The notes beneath the pieces were generated by a model. That model saw only the letters and a program-made list of their open reading frames with translations, did no database searches and was not told the origin of the DNA. Of a DNA stretch of 64,000 nucleotides, positions 60,059 to 64,000 are shown in pieces. The first letter of the stretch is position 1. The number at the start of each line of letters is the position of its first letter. This stretch comes from Mytilus trossulus (Eukaryota > Mollusca > Bivalvia > Mytilida > Mytilidae). A program made the position numbers and the translations under genes. Where the stretch lies: positions 124,001 through 188,000 of the forward strand of contig NW_026963312.1 in NCBI RefSeq assembly GCF_036588685.1. Reading direction: 5' to 3'.

Positions 60059-60290
60059 CTGTAAATTCAGAAATTATTGCGAGGTTTTTATTATTGCGAA
60101 TAATGCGACTGAGTTGTAAACGCAATAATTAAAACTCGCATTTTGTACTATTTTAACTGAATTAAGCATGACTTTTCTCAAAATCGTAAAAATTAAAATC
60201 GCATTCGAGTGTAAAATGACAAAATCGCATTCGAGTGTAAAATGACAAAATCGCAATAATAAATGCTAGCAATAATTTCTGAATTTACAG
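60059..60290 (+). mobile_element. 232 bp MITE with TA target duplication
   Basis: Perfect 22 bp terminal inverted repeats (CTGTAAATTCAGAAATTATT is the first 20 bp), flanked by TA at 60057-60058 and 60291-60292. Inside, a 26 bp unit (TCGCATTCGAGTGTAAAATG...) is repeated twice in tandem (60199-60224 and 60225-60250). The paralogous empty site near 52038 has a single TA. The TA duplication suggests mobilisation by a Tc1/mariner-type transposase; no protein is encoded. Confidence 0.92.
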
Positions 60291-60384
60291 TACCTCCCAT
60301 GCTATATAAATCCTTTATTTCACTCATCGAACATTTAACGAGCTGAACAAGAATTGACACCTCATCTGAAAGTATAACCTGTCT

Positions 60385-60700
60385 TGTCACGAGGGTATCA
60401 ACAGCCCAGTAGTCAGCCTTTCTGTGTAGACATAAATATCAATTATATGTTGATTTTTTTTTAATTTCCTGTTTATAAAAGTATGATTGTTTTCATAAGA
60501 AGTAAGATTTTCTTATCTCATGCATAAATTACCTTAGCCATATTTAGCACATATTTTTGGAAGTTTGGTCCTAAATGCTCTTCAACTTCGTACTTGTTTG
60601 GCTTTATAACTATTGACCTGAGCGTCACTGCTGAGTTTAATGTACACGAAACGTTCGTCTGCGTATTACGTTATATACTGGTATCTTAATAACTATTGTC
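60385..60700 (-). repeat. Array-family repeat, minus-strand copy in segment B
   Basis: Reverse-oriented relative of the 5349-7036 units: GGGTATCAACAGCCCAGTAG, AGTCAGC, TCTTATCTCATGCATAAATT, TGCTCTTCAACTTCGTA, TTTGGCTTTATAACTATT and GAGCGTCACTGCTGAGT. The counterpart in segment A is 52140-52440. Confidence 0.78.
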
Positions 60701-60867
60701 ATACCTTAAGAAGACAAATATTTGATTTCTAAGGTCTAAAATTGCAAATTATCATACCTCCGCACAGGACACATATGCCGATGTCCTAGCTGATAATGCA
60801 ATATATATGTTTGATCCATCAAAATATTCGTTTAACTTATCATTGCACATAGAAATAGTCTGAATAC

Positions 60868-61138
60868 ATAAAGAAGATGTGGTATGATTGCCAATGTGAC
60901 AACTCTCCATAAAAAACAAAATGACACAGAAGTCAACAATTATTGGTCACCGTACGGCCTTCAACAATGAGCAAAACCCATAACGCATAGTCCGAAATGA
61001 CGATGTAATACAATTCAAACGAAGAAACTAACGGCCTAATTTATGTACAACAGAATGAACGAAAAACAAATATGCAATACATAAACAAACGACAACCACT
61101 GACTTGGGATAGGCACATACATACAGAATATTGGCGGG
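60868..61138 (+). repeat. Mussel-type dispersed repeat, truncated copy in segment B
   Basis: From AAAGAAGATGTGGTATGATT to ACAGAATATTGGCGGG, where it stops abruptly at the junction with the SINE head. Confidence 0.78.
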
Positions 61139-61241
61139 TTCTTCCCTCGCCGGGATTCGAACCAATGCTACTGTGATATCGTGACACCAAATCGCCTGCA
61201 CTGCAGCCGTCCCGCTAGACCACACGACCACCTGGGCTCTA
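61139..61241 (-). repeat. tRNA-derived SINE head
   Basis: Same tRNA-like segment as at 53219-53322, with the B-box core ATTCGAAC on plus (GTTCGAAT on minus) and the CTAGCGGGACGGC stretch. Not a functional tRNA: it is shared by dispersed copies and the arms do not pair. Confidence 0.65.
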
Positions 61242-61740
61242 CAATAATAGAGCTTTCGCTGGCCGTGTGTTACCTTTCCAAGTCAGTTTTAATCTAGCGG
61301 CGTACTGCAGTACATGATAAATAAGGCATGAAGATGTTATGGTTATGGTTACAGATCAACTAAATTATCTTTAGTAAAGGATCCTACAAATTAATGTAAG
61401 ATACAGTCACAGAAAATAATTATATTTATAAGTACGTCTGAGTCAGTGACAACTCTACAACAGATGTATCCATCGGATCACCATCAATTATGGTGATACA
61501 TGGTTGTTTACATAATGTAAATACAACTCGTCTAAACATCAACCCAACAATGTAAGAACTTTCAAAAGTTTCGAAAAAGTAAAAATCAATTAAAAAATCG
61601 GACATTAACCACGACCATAATAAACTACAAGATGAAACTATATTTGAGGCATAACACCCATCTTGTGCATATAAAAGAGCAAAACTATGATGATTATAGT
61701 CTTTAAAAGAATATGATTTTTGTCAACACGACACATAGGG

Positions 61741-61830
61741 ACCTAGGATGATCGAGTGGTCTATGTTTTCGAAATAATGTATCACTAGCATGTCAAAGCT
61801 GGTGTTGTCAGTTCAAATCCCGAATGTGGT
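61741..61830 (+). repeat. tRNA-like SINE head, another family
   Basis: A-box-like GATCGAGTGGTCTATG and, 60 nt later, B-box-like CAGTTCAAATCCCG. It resembles 15725-15830 more than the 53 kb copies. Likely a SINE relic. Confidence 0.5.
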
Positions 61831-61859
61831 AGATTGCTTCGAGGACAAACATAACTGAA

Positions 61860-62780
61860 TAAGATTGTCGCTGTTTCTATCGACGATGGGATGTCCTCTG
61901 CGAGCATTTCGTCTTCCTTTATCAATAAACACTGACCGCCCTGAATAAGCAATTTGCTGCTGTTATATTTATTACACACACATGCATCAATCAAAACAAT
62001 CCACGTATGTTGATGGCCAAGTCGACCCGACATCATCGCTTCTGTGATGTGAAGAAATCATTGTTGTCATTGCTCATAGAAAATAAAAAGCGCATATAAA
62101 AATGTACATCTAAATAACGAATGCATCAAAACATGTTTCGCACATACAACTTGTACAAGAGTTTGTTTTTTATAACTTTCTTTAAGTAACTTACACATAA
62201 ATTTGCGCCTAAAGAAAACATTGCGCTGTTGTCTGTTTTGTGGTCGGGTTGTTGTCTCTTTGACACATTCCCCATTTCCATTCTCAGTTTTATTGTTGAT
62301 TGCCCCTGGCGAAGAAAAATATTTTTTTCCTTTGTCCTTTTGCTGTTAAAAAAATATGCGTTTTCCATCTAATTGCAGAATTGAAAAAAAACCCCAGGTT
62401 TTCCAATGTTATCCCTTGTGAATATAAATAAATTCAGAGACATACGTTCATGTTAAGCATATCCCATCTTTTATGGTCGTTTTCTATGCGAAGCATTATA
62501 ATTTCGTCATTCACTTCAAACATTTATTCAAACCTTTCAACAAACTTTAGTACAAAAGATGTATTTACGATACTGTTGTGAAGTCATATAAGATAATATT
62601 TTGTGGGTGTAGTATCTGTTCATTCAAAGGGTCTTTGCATCGGAAATACATTTATTTATTATAAAACCTGATGTCAGCATGCTATAAGTTATTATCTACT
62701 TGCTAATGTTTGAATAATTGATGATAGCATGATACTACACCCTTTAACGGGAGTCGTTTTATGATGTTAATATAAACTGT
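61860..62780. other. Non-coding stretch
   Basis: No exon or shared repeat recognised; short frames on the minus strand lack support. Confidence 0.4.
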
Positions 62781-62784
62781 TCAT

Positions 62785-62905
62785 CACTTTAATTGAAGTC
62801 TTGCGCAGGTATGTCAGTAATGTTGACGTTTTACATACTTCTGGCGTATTAAATTTTTAAACCTGGTGCCTTTTGTTAGCTATTATTCGTGTGTTTCTCT
62901 GTCCT
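62785..62905 (-). repeat. Repeat fragment paired with 63600-63782
   Basis: Shares TTCTGGCGTATTAAAT-type sequence, ACCTGGTGCCTTTTGTTAGC, TATTATTCGTGTGTTTCTCT and GTCCTATAT with 63690-63782. The CTGGCGTAT end links it to the array family (minus orientation). Confidence 0.6.
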
Positions 62906-63599
62906 ATATGTTCTCCAAAGGGTTTACCAAATTATATTTGGTTTCGTATTTGATTTCTTAAATATGGTATACTAATGACTATATTTAATTTGTGTCATCA
63001 GTTAACTTGTTGATACTCATTATTTCATTATGTATTTTTTTAAATCTTTATGTAACTTCAGTAATGACTAGAACCTGAATGCATCATATAAAGAAAGCAT
63101 TGGCAGTTACTATCATACAATTCCAGGAAAAAAGGAACGGTTTGAGCATGTTTAATCATTTTATGATGTTCAAATCTTTGAAGAGTTATTTATTAAACCT
63201 TTTTCTTTTCATTAAGTACTGACACACATCTGTGTCTATTGAAATTTTAATGATATTCAGTTCCTACGAAAACTAATGCACCCGAAGCCGGTATTCAGCT
63301 TACATATTTTTCGTTTAATGATATGTTTTAACGTCATGGCATATTTCAAAAATTTCAAATATAAATGCTAGCAAAAAAGTATGTAAAAAGAAAGCTTAAA
63401 ATCTTGTAGTTTTGTTGTATCAATTTTGCATATATAATATAATAAAAATATTTTCAGCATAAACTTTTATTTAGACTAATATCTTTTTTTCTTGCAGACC
63501 GATGGATTTTATCAAAGAAGTTTAAAAGCAGCAACACAGCAATACCTATATTTTTTTTCCAAATATTAAAGTGTTAACTAAAATTTTTACTATATACTG

Positions 63600-63782
63600 A
63601 AATAGTGTATTTGGAACTTTTGGTCCTCGGCGATCTTCAACTTTGTAGTTGTTATGGCTTTTAAACTTTATACATCTGATGATAGTTTGGCGTGCACGTA
63701 GCGCGCGTCTGGCGTATAAAATGTTTTTTTACCTGTTACCTTTTGATGGCTATTATTCGTTTGTTTCACTGTCCTATATTTT
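63600..63782 (-). repeat. Array-family repeat fragment
   Basis: Minus-oriented relative of the 5349-7036 units: GGTCCTCGGCGATCTTCAAC, TAGCGCGCGTCTGGCGTATA. Followed by the same TGGCTATTATTCGT tail as 62785-62905. Confidence 0.6.
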
Positions 63783-64000
63783 CTCCTATTTATTTGTAGT
63801 GTAGTTCTGTAATGCTATGTTGTCATTTTAATGTTATATCTTACATTGCCATTAAAGCGTAAGGTTTTGCATGCCACAAAACCAGGTTCAACCAACAATG
63901 TGTTACATTTCGGTGTTGTGTTTTTGCTGTGTCGTAGTTCTCTTATATTTGATACGCTTCCCTCAGTTTTAGTTTGTAACCCGGATTTGTTTTTTCTCTA
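63783..64000 (+). repeat. Dispersed repeat cut by window edge
   Basis: Contains GGTTTTGCATGCCACAAAAC, CAGGTTCAACCAACAATGTG, TGTGTCGTAGTTCTCTTATA and CCTCAGTTTTAGTTTGTAAC. It distantly resembles 14860-15090 (ATAAAACCAG..., CACCA). It runs off the right end of the window. Confidence 0.5.

Larger units (their letters stand above)
60010..61557 (+). repeat. Segmental duplication, copy B
   Basis: Matches copy A (52020 onward) and continues into part of the 608 bp unit (61139-61557). It differs by a 232 bp MITE at 60059-60290 and by a deletion that joins the mussel-type repeat at GGCGGG to the SINE head at CTTCCCTCGCC (about 61139). Confidence 0.78.

Overview
The window looks like a piece of a bivalve mollusc nuclear genome, most likely a marine mussel (Mytilus or a close relative). 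It is AT-rich, has spliced genes with GT-AG introns, and is packed with dispersed repeats and transposon remnants of the kind known from mussels. It also carries secreted coiled-coil/C1q proteins, a family strongly expanded in bivalves. The species is inferred; no search was run.

Four protein-coding loci can be supported. (1) A three-exon minus-strand gene at 404-2917 encodes a secreted coiled-coil protein of 376 aa with a C-terminal C1q domain. (2) A paralogue with the same three exons and the same intron phases lies at 37814-42346 on the minus strand (378 aa). (3) A minus-strand gene with ten recognisable exons is spread over 11674-31621. It encodes a cysteine-rich/coiled-coil N-terminus, an acidic linker, a complete C4HC3 PHD finger and a complete extended PHD (PHD-zinc knuckle-PHD module, JADE-like). 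Every junction keeps frame, and no terminal exon was found. (4) A B-box/coiled-coil (TRIM-like) protein of 259 aa is encoded by one exon at 43458-44237 on the plus strand.

Most of the rest is mobile or repetitive DNA. The main items are: a five-unit tandem array (5349-7036); a repeat with four X-box-like palindromes (8851-9573); two decayed reverse-transcriptase elements of one family (15880-17040 and 35690-36900); a family of terminal-inverted-repeat elements (17191-18406, 30363-30945, distant relative 44888-45471); a 2.25 kb transposon with an internal 0.8 kb direct duplication, sitting inside an older repeat (19160-22046); a decayed copy of the second C1q gene's first intron (47021-49260); a segmental duplication (about 52020-53790 and 60010-61557) in which only one copy carries a 232 bp TA-flanked MITE; a 608 bp tandem duplication with a tRNA-derived SINE head (53061-54168); an L1-like LINE remnant with YADD and zinc-knuckle motifs (54675-56990); and a 0.55 kb tandem repeat with an inverted copy beyond a (CT)n tract (57969-59690).

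The two C1q genes are a duplicated pair of secreted recognition proteins, and the TRIM-like gene lies about 1.1 kb from the second one, head to head. The PHD gene is a nuclear chromatin-reader candidate with a large intron filled by transposons. No operons, CRISPR arrays or functional tRNA/rRNA genes were seen. No wholly new system can be claimed. The most distinctive items are the coiled-coil plus PHD/ePHD architecture and the transposon filled/empty-site pair.
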